Assembly: GCA_001596155.1 (NCBI GenBank)
Contig: CP014771.1
Coordinates: 248,001 to 312,000, forward strand
Length of the DNA stretch: 64,000 nt
Reading direction: 5' to 3'
Origin: Hymenobacter psoromatis
GTDB taxonomy: Bacteria; Bacteroidota; Bacteroidia; Cytophagales; Hymenobacteraceae
The notes beneath the pieces are model-generated. The model was not told the origin of the DNA. It saw only the letters and a program-made list of their open reading frames with translations, and ran no database searches. Below are positions 1 through 9,093 of the stretch, one piece after another; positions within the stretch are counted from its first letter, which is position 1, and every line of letters begins with the position of its first letter. A program made the position numbers and the translations under genes.

Positions 1-313
1 CTTCTTGAAGCACCATAATTCCTCGGTCTTGATAACGTTTAGCATTCGCGGTATCCATCCCACTTACAAAACCAAGTAAATCGTAAGTTAAACTGGCTTT
101 AAAGCTAAATAGGGTAAATAGCAGCAGTTCTTCTTCCGTTTTAATAATGGACTCATGAATGGCAAAAGCATCACGGTCAGCTATTTGTAAATCAAATAAG
201 CGCGAATAAGCTTGCTTAAAATGAGTCAGTAATTTTTCAAATCGAGCTTGTGTCAAGCCAGTTGCTGCTCGCCATTTACGTTCGGTAGTAAGGGTCGAAG
301 TGGAAAGTTGCAT
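1..313 (-). CDS. IS5-family transposase, N-terminal part (partial)
   Basis: The minus-strand frame begins with ATG at 313 and stays open to the window edge, giving 104 residues without a stop. The protein starts MQLSTSTLTTERKWRAATG and continues with a helix-turn-helix-like segment (TQARFEKLL). This is the typical N-terminus of DDE transposases whose first domain is the helix-turn-helix of DDE superfamily endonucleases. The catalytic DDE region would lie to the left, so activity cannot be judged. The family call rests on recognition of the N-terminus only. Codon use is AT-rich, consistent with recent acquisition. Confidence 0.7.
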   Translation of the reverse strand, partial: MQLSTSTLTTERKWRAATGLTQARFEKLLTHFKQAYSRLFDLQIADRDAFAIHESIIKTEEELLLFTLFSFKASLTYDLLGFVSGMDTANAKRYQDRGIMVLQE

Positions 314-373
314 AACCTAAGCGGAAATATATTTCTCACAAATTTACGTCACCTTGTACCTCGCAACAAGTCT
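1..373 (-). mobile_element. End of an IS5-like insertion sequence (continues left of window)
   Basis: The left edge holds the 5' part of a transposase gene on the minus strand and its upstream end. The element probably stops just before 374, because recognisable HigB coding sequence begins there. The exact terminal inverted repeat and target duplication cannot be defined, since the other end lies outside the window. The region is clearly more AT-rich than the neighbouring genes. Confidence 0.6.
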
Positions 374-679
374 AATATAGTTGCTCGCAGGACGCTGCTG
401 ATATACTGCAAGTTGTATCCGGCAGCGGCAGTGGCGTTGCAACAATGGTATGCCGAGTTAATAAATGAAGAGTTTACAACATTCAATCAGTTAAAAGCCG
501 CGTATGCATCCGCTAGCTTGGTAGGAGATGACCGGTTGGTATTCAACATTATGGGTAATAAATATCGCTTGGTAGTGCGGATAGTATTTGATTATAAAGT
601 CATTCAGATTAAATGGTTTGGGACCCATGCCGAGTACGACCAGATAGACGTAGCGACCATTCAATTCAAAAACTCATGA
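248..679 (+). CDS. higB: HigB-family mRNA interferase toxin with an aberrant 5' end
   Basis: Residues from about 43 onward (base 374) match the HigB family of RelE-fold ribosome-dependent mRNA endonucleases: NIVARRTLL, a WYAE segment, then LVFNIMGNKYRLVVRI and KWFGTHAEYD. Family members normally begin with Met directly before the N-I/V-A/S-R segment, but here that position is a TCT serine codon. The open frame runs back to ATG 248, with an in-frame TTG at 308, entirely through insertion-element sequence antisense to the transposase. The native start therefore seems to have been removed by the insertion, and any product would carry an artificial N-terminal extension or be poorly made. The stop overlaps the antitoxin start by 4 bases (ATGA). 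The family call is good; function is uncertain. Confidence 0.7.
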   Translation: MCQASCCSPFTFGSKGRSGKLHNLSGNIFLTNLRHLVPRNKSNIVARRTLLIYCKLYPAAAVALQQWYAELINEEFTTFNQLKAAYASASLVGDDRLVFNIMGNKYRLVVRIVFDYKVIQIKWFGTHAEYDQIDVATIQFKNS

Positions 680-1032
680 CCCTCCGCCCCCTTAAAACCG
701 AGCAGCAATACGACGAATTGCTACAGTGGCTAGACGAGCAGTTCGACCAGCAGGTTCTGCCCGACTCACCAGCCGGCGAGCAGGTGCAGGTAGCGCTGTT
801 GCTGGTGAAAGCCTATGAAGATGAGCACCATCCGGTGCCATCGCCCGACCCCATCGCCGCTATTCAGCTGAAAATGGCCGAGCAGGGGTTGAAGGCCAAA
901 GACCTGGTAGGGCAGATTGGCAGCAAAAGCTACGTGTCGGCCATCCTGAACCGCCGCAAGCCGTTGACCCTGGCTATGGCGCGCTTTTTTCACCAAAAGC
1001 TGCACATTCCGGCGAGTGTGTTTTTGGCGTAG
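676..1032 (+). CDS. higA: HigA-family antitoxin
   Basis: This 118-residue protein starts at ATG 676, inside the toxin's stop codon, as expected for translational coupling in a higBA operon. The C-terminal half has an XRE-like helix-turn-helix (KAKDLVGQIGSKSYVSAI), followed by NRRKPLTLAMARFFHQKL and an IPASVFL ending, both typical of HigA. The N-terminal half is the acidic toxin-binding region. It should neutralise HigB and repress the operon, but the insertion element has replaced the sequence upstream of higB, so the original operator is probably lost. Confidence 0.85.
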   Translation: MTLRPLKTEQQYDELLQWLDEQFDQQVLPDSPAGEQVQVALLLVKAYEDEHHPVPSPDPIAAIQLKMAEQGLKAKDLVGQIGSKSYVSAILNRRKPLTLAMARFFHQKLHIPASVFLA

Positions 1033-2055
1033 GTGGCGCATCCTGCTCCCGTTCGCTTCGCCATTTGCGGCCTCGGCCACATTGGCCGACGCCACGCGGC
1101 GCTGGTGGCGCGCCACGATGGGGCGCAATTGGTAGCCCTCATTGACGTGCGCGCGGAGCTGCGCCCCGGCCTCGCGGCCGAGTTTCCCGGCGTGTCGTTT
1201 TTCCTTTCACTCGAAGAATACCTGCAAAGTGGCCCCGCCACCGACGTGCTCACCGTGGCCACGCCCAACGGCCTGCACGCACCGCAGGCAGTGGCGGGCC
1301 TGCGTGCCAGCCTGCACGTGGTGGTCGAAAAACCCATTGCGCTGCGCAAAATCGACGCCGAATTAATCGTGCACACGGCCCTGCAAACCGGCCGGCTGGT
1401 CTTTGGCGTAATGCAGAACCGCTACTCGCCGCCCGCCGCCTGGCTCAAGCAGGTGCACGATGAGGGCCGGCTGGGCGAGGTGTTTCTGGTGCAGCTCAAC
1501 TGCTTCTGGAACCGCGATGCGCGCTACTACCAGTCTGGCGGCTGGAAGGGCACGCAAGCGCTGGATGGCGGCACGCTTTTTACGCAGTTCAGCCACTTCG
1601 TGGATTTGCTGTATTGGGTATTTGGCGACATTACCAATATCGCGGCGCGCTTTCGGGACTTCACCCACGAAGGCATTACGGAGTTTGAGGACAGCGGCCT
1701 GGTCACCTTCGACCTGGTGCGGGGGGGTAGCGGCACGCTCAGCTACAGCACCGCCGTGTGGGACCGCAACCTCGAAAGCTCCCTGACGGTGGTGGCCGCC
1801 CGCGGCTCACTCAAAATCGGCGGCCAGTACCTCGATAAAGTAGAGTACTGCCACCTGCAAGACTACTCCCTACCTCCCCTGCCGCCCACCAACCCCGCCA
1901 ACGACTATGGCCCCTACCAGGGCTCGGCCGCCAACCACGTGCAGGTGATTGACAACGTGGTAGATACGCTGCGAAAGCGCAGCTTCGCCACCACCAACGC
2001 GCTCGAAGGCCTGAAAGTGGTGGAGATAATTGAGCGCATTTATGCCTTGAAATAG
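1033..2055 (+). CDS. Gfo/Idh/MocA-family NAD(P)-dependent oxidoreductase
   Basis: A GTG directly after the higA stop starts a 340-residue protein. It has an N-terminal Rossmann fold with GLGHIG at residues 13-18, the family EKP motif (VVVEKPIAL) near residue 98, and a C-terminal alpha/beta domain with WKGTQALDGG. Members oxidise or reduce sugars or cyclitols. The CFWNRDARYY and ALDGG segments recall enzymes acting on UDP-N-acetyl sugar uronates (WlbA/WbpB type), but no surface-polysaccharide genes are nearby, so the substrate is not assigned. The zero spacing to higA looks accidental, because base composition changes sharply between the two genes. Confidence 0.85.
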   Translation: MAHPAPVRFAICGLGHIGRRHAALVARHDGAQLVALIDVRAELRPGLAAEFPGVSFFLSLEEYLQSGPATDVLTVATPNGLHAPQAVAGLRASLHVVVEKPIALRKIDAELIVHTALQTGRLVFGVMQNRYSPPAAWLKQVHDEGRLGEVFLVQLNCFWNRDARYYQSGGWKGTQALDGGTLFTQFSHFVDLLYWVFGDITNIAARFRDFTHEGITEFEDSGLVTFDLVRGGSGTLSYSTAVWDRNLESSLTVVAARGSLKIGGQYLDKVEYCHLQDYSLPPLPPTNPANDYGPYQGSAANHVQVIDNVVDTLRKRSFATTNALEGLKVVEIIERIYALK

Positions 2056-2209
2056 CTGGCCCTACTGCTACATAACCTGATTAATCCTGCTGCTACCGCT
2101 AGGCCCGGCTGGCCGCCAAACAGAAGTTTTGCCTCGGCTGCGTCGCCAAAAGCTAGGGTAGTGCGCCCCCATACAGTCGCTTCCGAGAAATCAGCGTATA
2201 TTTCAACTT

Positions 2210-2812
2210 ATGGCTTCTATCAATGACATCTCGCAACTCGACTTCGGGCAAACCTATTCTTATGCTGACTATTTAAGCTGGCGTTTTAAGGAATATGTAG
2301 AGCTGATAAAAGGCCGGGTGCTGCGCAAAATGTCAGCGCCGACTTCGGAGCACCAGCAGATTGCCACCAGTTTAACGGGAGTTCTATGGAGTCATTTGCG
2401 CCGTAGCTCTTGCCAGGTATATGCCGCGCCCTTCGACGTGCGCCTGCTGCGCAGCACCGGCAACGGCGACGCGCAGATAAAAACCGTGGTGCAGCCCGAC
2501 CTCAGCGTTATTTGCGACCTGAGCAAAATTGACAAGCGCGGCTGCCTGGGCGCGCCCGACTGGATTATTGAAATCGTGTCGCCCAACTCGCTCGTGCTCG
2601 ATACGCGCACCAAATTTGACCTCTACGCCGAAAACGGCGTGCGCGAGTACTGGATTGTCTTTCCCGGCGAGCAGGCCATTACGGCGTACGCCCTCACGGC
2701 CGAGGGGCTCTACGAGCCCACCGGCACCTACGCCGAGCCGGGGCCGATGCCGTCCAGCGTGCTGCCCGAGCTGGCCATTGAGTGGGCTGATATTTTTGAG
2801 GAAGCGAAGTAG
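2210..2812 (+). CDS. Uma2-family (DUF820) restriction-endonuclease-fold protein
   Basis: A 200-residue protein with the features of the Uma2 family: the N-terminal YADYLSW segment, ELIKGRVLRKMSAPTSEHQ, the acidic residue in VVQPDLSVI, and the late WIIEIVSPNS plus YWIVFP segments. P-D in VQPDLSV and E in IIEIVS fit a PD-(D/E)XK nuclease core. Genomic copies are usually single orphan genes of unknown role. A second, divergent member lies at 9552-10154. The start ATG 2210 gives a normal family length. Confidence 0.85.
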   Translation: MASINDISQLDFGQTYSYADYLSWRFKEYVELIKGRVLRKMSAPTSEHQQIATSLTGVLWSHLRRSSCQVYAAPFDVRLLRSTGNGDAQIKTVVQPDLSVICDLSKIDKRGCLGAPDWIIEIVSPNSLVLDTRTKFDLYAENGVREYWIVFPGEQAITAYALTAEGLYEPTGTYAEPGPMPSSVLPELAIEWADIFEEAK

Positions 2813-2904
2813 GGGGCGATTGGTAGGGTTGGGGCGGCTACCCGATTTCGCGTAGCTTGCGGATTCGGCGCGGCCTAACTTTTTTCCGGCGACCGGCTTA
2901 GCTT

Positions 2905-4413
2905 ATGGAAACCCCGTACCCGACCCTGGCCGAAACCTCGCCTACCCCCCTCGTGGTGCCCAACGCCAGCCTCACCAGCGAGGACTTGGCCCCGACCAGC
3001 GCCGCCGCCCGCACCTGGGGCACCTGGAACTACGCCGCGCTCTGGATTAGCATGAGCCTGTGCATCCCCACGTACATGCTGGCCAGCTCGCTCATTCAGG
3101 GCGGCATGAACTGGTGGCAGGCGTTGCTCACCATCTTTCTGGGTAATGCCATCGTGCTCATTCCCATGCTGTTGAATGGCCGGGCGGGCACGCGCTACGG
3201 CATTCCATTTCCGGTGTTTGCGCGGGCCAGCTTTGGCGTGCTGGGGGCCAATGTGCCGGCGATGCTGCGGGCCATTATCGCCTGCGGCTGGTTTGGCATC
3301 CAGACCTGGATTGGCGGCTACGCCTGCTACCAGGCGGCCGTGCGCTGGTGGCCGGCGCTGGGTGCCCTACCCCCCGTTTTTCCGGCGAGCTGGGGCCTGG
3401 CCACGGGGCCGGCCATCACGTTCTTTCTGTTCTGGCTCTTGAACATGTACGTGGTGTATCTGGGAGTTAATAGCATTCGCAAGCTGCTCGTATTCAAGGC
3501 GTTCTTTCTGCCGGCGGCGGCGCTGGCGCTGCTGCTGTGGGCCATCTCGGCCGGTCACGGGCTGGGGCCAATTCTGGCGCAGCCCTCCCACTTTACCACG
3601 CCCGGCGGGTTCTGGAAATTCTTCTTTCCCTCGCTCACGGGCATGGTGGGTTTCTGGGCCACGCTCTCGCTTAATATCCCCGATTTTACGCGCTACGCTA
3701 CCAGCCAGCGGGCGCAGCAGGTGGGCCAGGCGCTGGGCCTACCCCTGCCCATGACGCTGTTTTCGTTTGTAGGCGTGGCCGTTACCTCGGCCACGCTCAT
3801 TATCTACGGCACCAGCATCTGGGACCCGGTGGTGCTGGCCGGCCGCTTCGAAGGCCGCTGGCTCGTGACCGGGGCCATGCTGGCCGTGGCGCTCTCCACG
3901 TTGGCCACCAACATCGCGGCCAATATCGTGAGCCCCGCCAATGACTTTGCCAACCTCGCGCCGCAGCGCATCAGCTTCCGGGCGGGCGGGTATCTGACGG
4001 GGGTAGTGGGCCTGCTCATCTTCCCCTGGAAGCTCATCGCCGACCCCAGCGGCTTCATCTTCACCTGGCTCGTGGGCTACTCGGCGCTGCTCGGCCCCAT
4101 CGGCGGCATCCTCCTCACCGACTACTACCTGCTGCGCCACCAGGAGCTGAATTTGAGCGACTTATATCAGCACCAGGGCCGTTACACTTACCGGCGCGGC
4201 TTCAACCCGGTGGCCATTATCGCGCTGGTTTTAGGAATAGTACCCTGCGTGCCGGGCTTCCTGGTCGCCGTCAATGTACTCGATAAAGCCAGCGTGTGGC
4301 CCTGGCTGCTGGAGGTATATAACTACGCTTGGTTCGTAGGCTTTTTCGTAGCGAGCGCGGGGTATTGGGGGCTAATGCGCGGCCGGTTATATAGCGCACA
4401 AGTACCAGGTTAA
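2905..4413 (+). CDS. NCS1-family nucleobase/allantoin/hydantoin:cation symporter
   Basis: A 502-residue membrane protein with about twelve hydrophobic segments. The N-terminus carries the NCS1 signature region (WGTWNYAALWISMSLCIPTY), followed by the WWQALLTIFLGN and GTRYGIPFPVFARASFG segments typical of PucI/Mhp1 transporters. It should import a purine, pyrimidine, allantoin or hydantoin with sodium or protons. No catabolic genes are adjacent, so the substrate stays open. Its TAA stop coincides with the first bases of the palindromic element at 4411-4583. Confidence 0.85.
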   Translation: METPYPTLAETSPTPLVVPNASLTSEDLAPTSAAARTWGTWNYAALWISMSLCIPTYMLASSLIQGGMNWWQALLTIFLGNAIVLIPMLLNGRAGTRYGIPFPVFARASFGVLGANVPAMLRAIIACGWFGIQTWIGGYACYQAAVRWWPALGALPPVFPASWGLATGPAITFFLFWLLNMYVVYLGVNSIRKLLVFKAFFLPAAALALLLWAISAGHGLGPILAQPSHFTTPGGFWKFFFPSLTGMVGFWATLSLNIPDFTRYATSQRAQQVGQALGLPLPMTLFSFVGVAVTSATLIIYGTSIWDPVVLAGRFEGRWLVTGAMLAVALSTLATNIAANIVSPANDFANLAPQRISFRAGGYLTGVVGLLIFPWKLIADPSGFIFTWLVGYSALLGPIGGILLTDYYLLRHQELNLSDLYQHQGRYTYRRGFNPVAIIALVLGIVPCVPGFLVAVNVLDKASVWPWLLEVYNYAWFVGFFVASAGYWGLMRGRLYSAQVPG

Positions 4414-4583
4414 GTACCCGTTGGCAAATACTTTATGTTAAATCAGACGGTCATGCTGAGCTTGCCGAAGCATCTCTACTGCGTAACTAACTCTAAACGT
4501 TGAGATTACTCTCGTGGTAGAGATGCTTCGGCAAGCTCAGCATGACGTTCTTTTATAGCAAACTAATTAGCAACGGGTACTTA
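4411..4583. repeat. Palindromic element, GTCATGCTGAG/GAAGCATCTCT family, with outer terminal repeats
   Basis: The inner arms 4451-4479 and 4517-4545 are perfect 29-bp inverted repeats. The outer 13-bp arms 4411-4423 and 4571-4583 are also perfect. Within each inner arm ATGCT pairs with AGCAT, so each arm can fold as its own mini-hairpin. The left outer arm includes the TAA stop of the transporter gene. The right outer arm supplies the last codons and stop of the PIN fragment. A second copy of this family lies at 48883-48996. Confidence 0.85.
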
Positions 4584-4791
4584 CCCGCTCAAAGAAAGCG
4601 GGATTAAACTGACTCATCAAATCGCGGACCTTAGGCGGCGCGTTCAATAATTCAAGGTCAAGTAAATCCGACACCACGAAAATGAATTCGCCACGCTGAC
4701 ACTGCTGGAAAAACAGCTGTGTCACCTCGCTAAATTCCTCATCGAAATAGCCGCCTACTACCGATGTGTCAATATAAATTCTAGGCCTCAT
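4567..4791 (-). pseudogene. PIN-domain ribonuclease, truncated N-terminal fragment
   Basis: The frame from ATG 4791 begins MRPRIYIDTSVVGGYFDEE, a classic PIN-domain start with the first metal-binding Asp. LLDLELLNAPP follows with the second acidic residue. PIN toxins are about 130-150 residues, but this one has only 74. Its last residues (STRC) and stop are encoded by the outer arm of the adjacent palindromic element. The third and fourth acidic residues are absent, so it should be inactive. No VapB-type antitoxin frame is seen beside it. Confidence 0.6.
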
Positions 4792-4832
4792 TGTGTCAGG
4801 TCAATCCGTTGAAATCTGTTAAATCTGCGACC

Positions 4833-4923
4833 CTACATATTGCGCCAGTACTGCCCGCCGACCTCAAACAGCGCGTTCGTAATCTGCCCCAGCGAGCAGT
4901 ATTTCACGGTTTCCATCAGCTCG
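4833..4923 (-). repeat. 91-bp copy of the icmF 3' end (distal copy)
   Basis: This stretch matches 5589-5679, the last 91 bases of icmF, at 89 of 91 positions by eye. Read on the minus strand it encodes [19 protein letters not shown] and the terminal residues of IcmF, and it begins exactly at the stop codon. The two copies are direct repeats flanking the gene at 4916-5536. The last codons of that gene lie inside this copy in a different frame. Confidence 0.9.
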
Positions 4924-5536
4924 GCGAAGCTGCCAACTGTTTGCGCGATAGGTCAAGAATTGTCTGTAATACGCCAAGCAACGAGTCTAATTCATTAATT
5001 AGGTAACGTTTTTTGTCCAGTACTATCTCATCGTACTCGTACTTGAGAAAGCGCCATTCGATACCGGTAGTGGCGCAACCGAAAAGAGTTGTAGGCGAAT
5101 TGCCTTCCAGTTCGTTCAACTTGCGAGCACCAATCAATTGCGCTGAACACTGGATAGTGCCTAATTCCAGGTCTTGCTTTTTTGCCTCGGCAATGCAGAA
5201 AATCGGGGCAGTAATAAAATCCTGAATGTGACTGAAGGAGCAGATAAAATTGCACTCGCCGCGTAGGCCGTGGGCAGGGTCAATGTCGAGACTCATGCCC
5301 GAATAGATAGAAAAAGACTGGTCGTTGCGCTCACATAGTTCCAGCAACACCGGCGTAACCAAACGCTCTGAACGCGACTTTTCGCTGTTAAAGCCTACCT
5401 GCTGCCCAATTCTAAGCGACTGCTGCAACCACTGACTTGGCTCAACAGGCGTTAAGCCAGGGAAAAGTTCTTCCGCTCGAAAATGAATATCAAATTGCTG
5501 TCGCAAATCGAAAATGGAAAAATCGCTGTAAGCCAT
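4916..5536 (-). CDS. Hypothetical protein with PD-(D/E)XK nuclease-like features
   Basis: A 206-residue protein without a family I can name. An acidic residue in LRGECNFIC, then CIAEAKKQD (E-x-K) and [11 protein letters not shown] with a conserved-looking Gln follow the E/D...(D/E)xK...Q order seen in restriction-endonuclease-like folds such as type I R-subunit N-termini. That assignment is inference. Codon use is more AT-rich than the flanking genes. The gene sits between two direct copies of the icmF 3' end, and its stop lies inside the distal copy, so it appears to have arrived as a single-gene insert downstream of icmF. Confidence 0.6.
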   Translation of the reverse strand: MAYSDFSIFDLRQQFDIHFRAEELFPGLTPVEPSQWLQQSLRIGQQVGFNSEKSRSERLVTPVLLELCERNDQSFSIYSGMSLDIDPAHGLRGECNFICSFSHIQDFITAPIFCIAEAKKQDLELGTIQCSAQLIGARKLNELEGNSPTTLFGCATTGIEWRFLKYEYDEIVLDKKRYLINELDSLLGVLQTILDLSRKQLAASPS

Positions 5537-5588
5537 AATGCCGTTGAATAATGCCTTTTTAATCTGTCAAATTCGTTTGAAATGGCGG

Positions 5589-5679
5589 CTACATATTGCG
5601 CCGGTACTGCCCGCCGACCTCAAACAGCGCGTTCGTAATCTGCCCCAGCGAGCAGAATTTCACGGTTTCCATCAGCTCG
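5589..5679 (-). repeat. 91-bp icmF 3' end (copy within intact icmF)
   Basis: These are the last 91 bases of the intact icmF gene, repeated at 4833-4923 with two mismatches. The repeat boundary is the first base of the icmF stop codon, and the bases immediately beyond it differ between copies. Confidence 0.9.
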
Positions 5680-8600
5680 TCAAACAGGTTGCCGTTGGCC
5701 ACGGCGATTTGCTGGAGCTGCTTGAGGCGCGCTGGCGTTTCGGCGGCGTTGCGCTGGTGCAGCAGGGTAAGCATGTCGATTTGGTACTGCTTTTCCTCCT
5801 CCGTGGCGCGGATGACTTCGGCCGGCACCACCGTGGGCGAGCCCGTGGACGAGAGGAAGGTGTTCACACCGATAATTGGGTACTCGCCGGTGTGCTTTAG
5901 CATCTCGTAGTGCATGCTTTCCTCCTGGATTTTGCCGCGCTGGTACATGGTTTCCATCGCGCCGAGCACGCCGCCGCGCTCCGTGATGCGGTCAAATTCG
6001 AGCAATACTGCCTCTTCCACCAACTCGGTCAGCTCCTCGATGATGAAGGAGCCTTGCAGTGGGTTTTCGTTTTTGGCCAGGCCCAGCTCGCGGTTGATGA
6101 TGAGCTGAATGGCCATTGCGCGCCTTACGCTCTCCTCAGTGGGGGTAGTGATGGCCTCATCGTAGGCGTTGGTGTGCAAGGAGTTACAGTTGTCGTAAAT
6201 GGCATATAGCGCCTGCAACGTGGTGCGGATGTCGTTGAAGTCGATTTCCTGGGCGTGCAGGCTGCGGCCCGAGGTCTGGATGTGGTACTTCAGCATCTGG
6301 CTGCGGGCGTCGGCGCCGTACTTCAGCTTCATGGCCTTGGCCCAGATGCGGCGCGCTACCCGCCCAATCACGGCGTACTCGGGGTCGATGCCGTTGGAGA
6401 AGAAGAAGCTCAGGTTGGGCGCAAAGTCGTTGACGCTCATGCCGCGGCTCACGTAGTATTCCACAAACGTGAAGCCGTTGCTGAGCGTCAGGGCCAGCTG
6501 GGTAATCGGGTTGGCCCCCGCTTCGGCAATGTGGTAGCCGGAGATGCTGACGGAATAAAAGTTACGCACCTTCTCCGTGATGAAAAACTGCTGCACGTCG
6601 CCCATCAGGCGCAGGGCAAACTCGGTGCTGAAAATGCAGGTATTCTGGGCCTGGTCTTCCTTGAGAATGTCGGCCTGCACGGTGCCGCGCACCTGCGTCA
6701 GGGTCTTGGCCTTGATGGTGGCATACACGTCGGGGGGTAGGACCTGGTCGCCGGTCACGCCGAGCAGGCGCAGGCCCAGGCCATCGTTGCCGGCCGGCAA
6801 TTCGCCCTGGTAGCGGGGGCGGGGCTGGCCCAGCGCCGCGTAGATGCCGTCGATTTTGGCCTCCACTTCCTCGGTCAGGCCGTTTTCGTCAATGTATTTC
6901 TCACAGTTCTGGTCGATGGCCGCGTTCATGAAAAACGCCGCCAGCGTGGCCGCCGGGCCATTTATTGTCATGCTGACGGAGGTAGTCGGGGCGCTCAAAT
7001 CGAAGCCCGAATACAATTTCTTGGCATCATCGAGGCAGGCGATGCTCACGCCCGCGTTGCCGATTTTGCCGTAGATGTCGGGTCGGTGGTCGGGGTCCTC
7101 GCCGTAGAGCGTCACCGAGTCGAAGGCCGTGCTCAAGCGCTTGGCCGGCAGGCCCAGGCTCACGTAGTGAAAGCGGCGGTTGGTGCGCTCCGGGCCGCCT
7201 TCGCCGGCAAACATGCGGGTCGGGTCTTCGCCCTCGCGCTTGAACGGGAACACGCCCGCCGTGTAGGGAAATTCGCCGGGGAAATTCTCCTGCATCGCCC
7301 AGCGCAGGCGGTCGCCCCAGCCAGTGTAGCGCGGCACCGATACTTTTGGTATCATATTGCCCGACAGCGACTTGGTGTGCGTCTTCACCCGAATTTCCTT
7401 GCCCCGCACCGAATACACGTACTCGGGGTTGCGGTAGTTTTGCAGGGTATTTTCCCAGTTTTCCAGAATGGCCTGGCTGTCGGCATCGAGCCGGCGCAAC
7501 TGGGTTTGCTTGTTCCTGGTGAATTCCTCCACCGTGCTGTCGTCGGCTTTTTTCTCGGCGCGGTAGTGCTCTTCGAGCTTGGCAAACGCGCCGGCCACCT
7601 CGGCAATGTGGGCCTGCTCGCGCACGCGCTGGTCGTAGGCGCGGTTGGTTTCGGCAATTTCGGAGAGGTAGCGCGTGCGGTTCGGCGGGATGATGTAAAT
7701 CTTCTCCGAGTCCGACGTGCTGGTTTCCAGGTGCGAGTTGAACGTGGCGCCGGTCTTGGTTTCCAGCATCTGGAGCACCGCCCGGTATAGCCGGTTCATG
7801 CCGGGGTCGTTGAACTGCGAGGCAATGGTGCCAAACACCGGCATCGCGTCCGTGGGCGTGTCCCAAAGGCCGTGGTTGCGCTGGTACTGCTTGCGCACGT
7901 CGCGCAGCGCATCGAGCGCCCCGCGCTTGTCGAATTTGTTGAGGGCAATGACATCGGCAAAATCGAGCATGTCGATTTTCTCCAGCTGCGTGGCCGCGCC
8001 GTACTCGGGCGTCATCACGTAGAGGCTGGCGTCGGAGTGCTCGATAATCTCGGTATCCGATTGGCCGATACCGCTGGTTTCCAGAATGATAAGGTCGTAA
8101 TTAGCGGCCTTCACTACGTCCACCGCATCTTGCACGTAGCGGCTCAGGGCCAGGTTGCTCTGGCGCGTGGCCAGGCTGCGCATGTACACCCGCGGCGAGT
8201 TGATGGCGTTCATCCGAATGCGGTCGCCGAGCAGCGCGCCGCCCGTTTTGCGCTTGCTGGGGTCCACGGAAATGATGGCGATGGTCTTGTCCGGAAAGTC
8301 CATCAGAAAGCGCCGTACCAGCTCATCCACGAGGCTGGATTTGCCCGCGCCGCCCGTGCCAGTAATGCCTAGGATGGGTGCTTGATGCTTGGTGCTTAAT
8401 GCTTGGTTTTGGTCGTTTTCGCCGAGCTGAAATTCGGAAATCAAGTCGCCTTTCACGCGCTCAAACTCCTCCGGGAAATTTTCGGCGGCCGAAATCAGGC
8501 GGCCGATGCTGCGGGCGTCTTTCTCCTTCACGTGGCCGGCCTCACCGTTGAGGTTTTGGCCAGTGGGGAAGTCGCTCTGTTCCAGCAAGTTGTTAATCAT

Positions 8601-9008
8601 GCCTTGCAGGCCCATCGCGCGGCCATCGTCGGGCGAGTAGATGCGCGTGATGCCGTAGGCCATCAGCTCCGCGATTTCGGAGGGTAGGATAACCCCGCCG
8701 CCGCCGCCGAAGAGCTTGATGTGGCCCGCGCCACGCTCCTTCAGCAAATCGTGCATGTACTTGAAGTACTCATTGTGCCCGCCCTGGTAGCTGGTAATGG
8801 CAATGGCCTGCGCGTCTTCCTGAATGGCGCAGTCCACGATTTCCTGCACCGAGCGGTTGTGGCCGAGGTGAATCACCTCCGCGCCGCTGCTCTGAATAAT
8901 GCGGCGCATGATATTAATGGCCGCGTCGTGGCCGTCAAACAGCGCGGCGGCCGTGACGATACGCACGTGGTTCTTAGGCTTGTAGGGGGCAACTGGGGCG
9001 GGATGCAT
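5589..9008 (-). CDS. icmF: Fused isobutyryl-CoA mutase IcmF
   Basis: This 1139-residue fusion interconverts isobutyryl-CoA and n-butyryl-CoA using adenosylcobalamin. The B12-binding domain lies at about residues 15-145 (DGHDAAI at 25-31). A MeaB-like G-protein chaperone domain follows, with P-loop GTGGAGKSS at 217-225 and a base-recognition NKFD. The large TIM-barrel substrate domain occupies the C-terminal half. Start ATG 9008 gives the full B12 domain. Residues about 197-211 ([13 protein letters not shown]) form a low-complexity linker encoded by a repeat-like tract that also occurs in mnmE. The 3' end is duplicated downstream. Confidence 0.95.
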   Translation of the reverse strand: MHPAPVAPYKPKNHVRIVTAAALFDGHDAAINIMRRIIQSSGAEVIHLGHNRSVQEIVDCAIQEDAQAIAITSYQGGHNEYFKYMHDLLKERGAGHIKLFGGGGGVILPSEIAELMAYGITRIYSPDDGRAMGLQGMINNLLEQSDFPTGQNLNGEAGHVKEKDARSIGRLISAAENFPEEFERVKGDLISEFQLGENDQNQALSTKHQAPILGITGTGGAGKSSLVDELVRRFLMDFPDKTIAIISVDPSKRKTGGALLGDRIRMNAINSPRVYMRSLATRQSNLALSRYVQDAVDVVKAANYDLIILETSGIGQSDTEIIEHSDASLYVMTPEYGAATQLEKIDMLDFADVIALNKFDKRGALDALRDVRKQYQRNHGLWDTPTDAMPVFGTIASQFNDPGMNRLYRAVLQMLETKTGATFNSHLETSTSDSEKIYIIPPNRTRYLSEIAETNRAYDQRVREQAHIAEVAGAFAKLEEHYRAEKKADDSTVEEFTRNKQTQLRRLDADSQAILENWENTLQNYRNPEYVYSVRGKEIRVKTHTKSLSGNMIPKVSVPRYTGWGDRLRWAMQENFPGEFPYTAGVFPFKREGEDPTRMFAGEGGPERTNRRFHYVSLGLPAKRLSTAFDSVTLYGEDPDHRPDIYGKIGNAGVSIACLDDAKKLYSGFDLSAPTTSVSMTINGPAATLAAFFMNAAIDQNCEKYIDENGLTEEVEAKIDGIYAALGQPRPRYQGELPAGNDGLGLRLLGVTGDQVLPPDVYATIKAKTLTQVRGTVQADILKEDQAQNTCIFSTEFALRLMGDVQQFFITEKVRNFYSVSISGYHIAEAGANPITQLALTLSNGFTFVEYYVSRGMSVNDFAPNLSFFFSNGIDPEYAVIGRVARRIWAKAMKLKYGADARSQMLKYHIQTSGRSLHAQEIDFNDIRTTLQALYAIYDNCNSLHTNAYDEAITTPTEESVRRAMAIQLIINRELGLAKNENPLQGSFIIEELTELVEEAVLLEFDRITERGGVLGAMETMYQRGKIQEESMHYEMLKHTGEYPIIGVNTFLSSTGSPTVVPAEVIRATEEEKQYQIDMLTLLHQRNAAETPARLKQLQQIAVANGNLFDELMETVKFCSLGQITNALFEVGGQYRRNM

Positions 9009-9093
9009 AGGAGGGGGGGTAGGGCGAAGTTTAGGTGCGCGGTGCGTCGTTTTTAGAAACCAGCAGCAGCTTTTTTAGTGCGGTAAAGGTACG

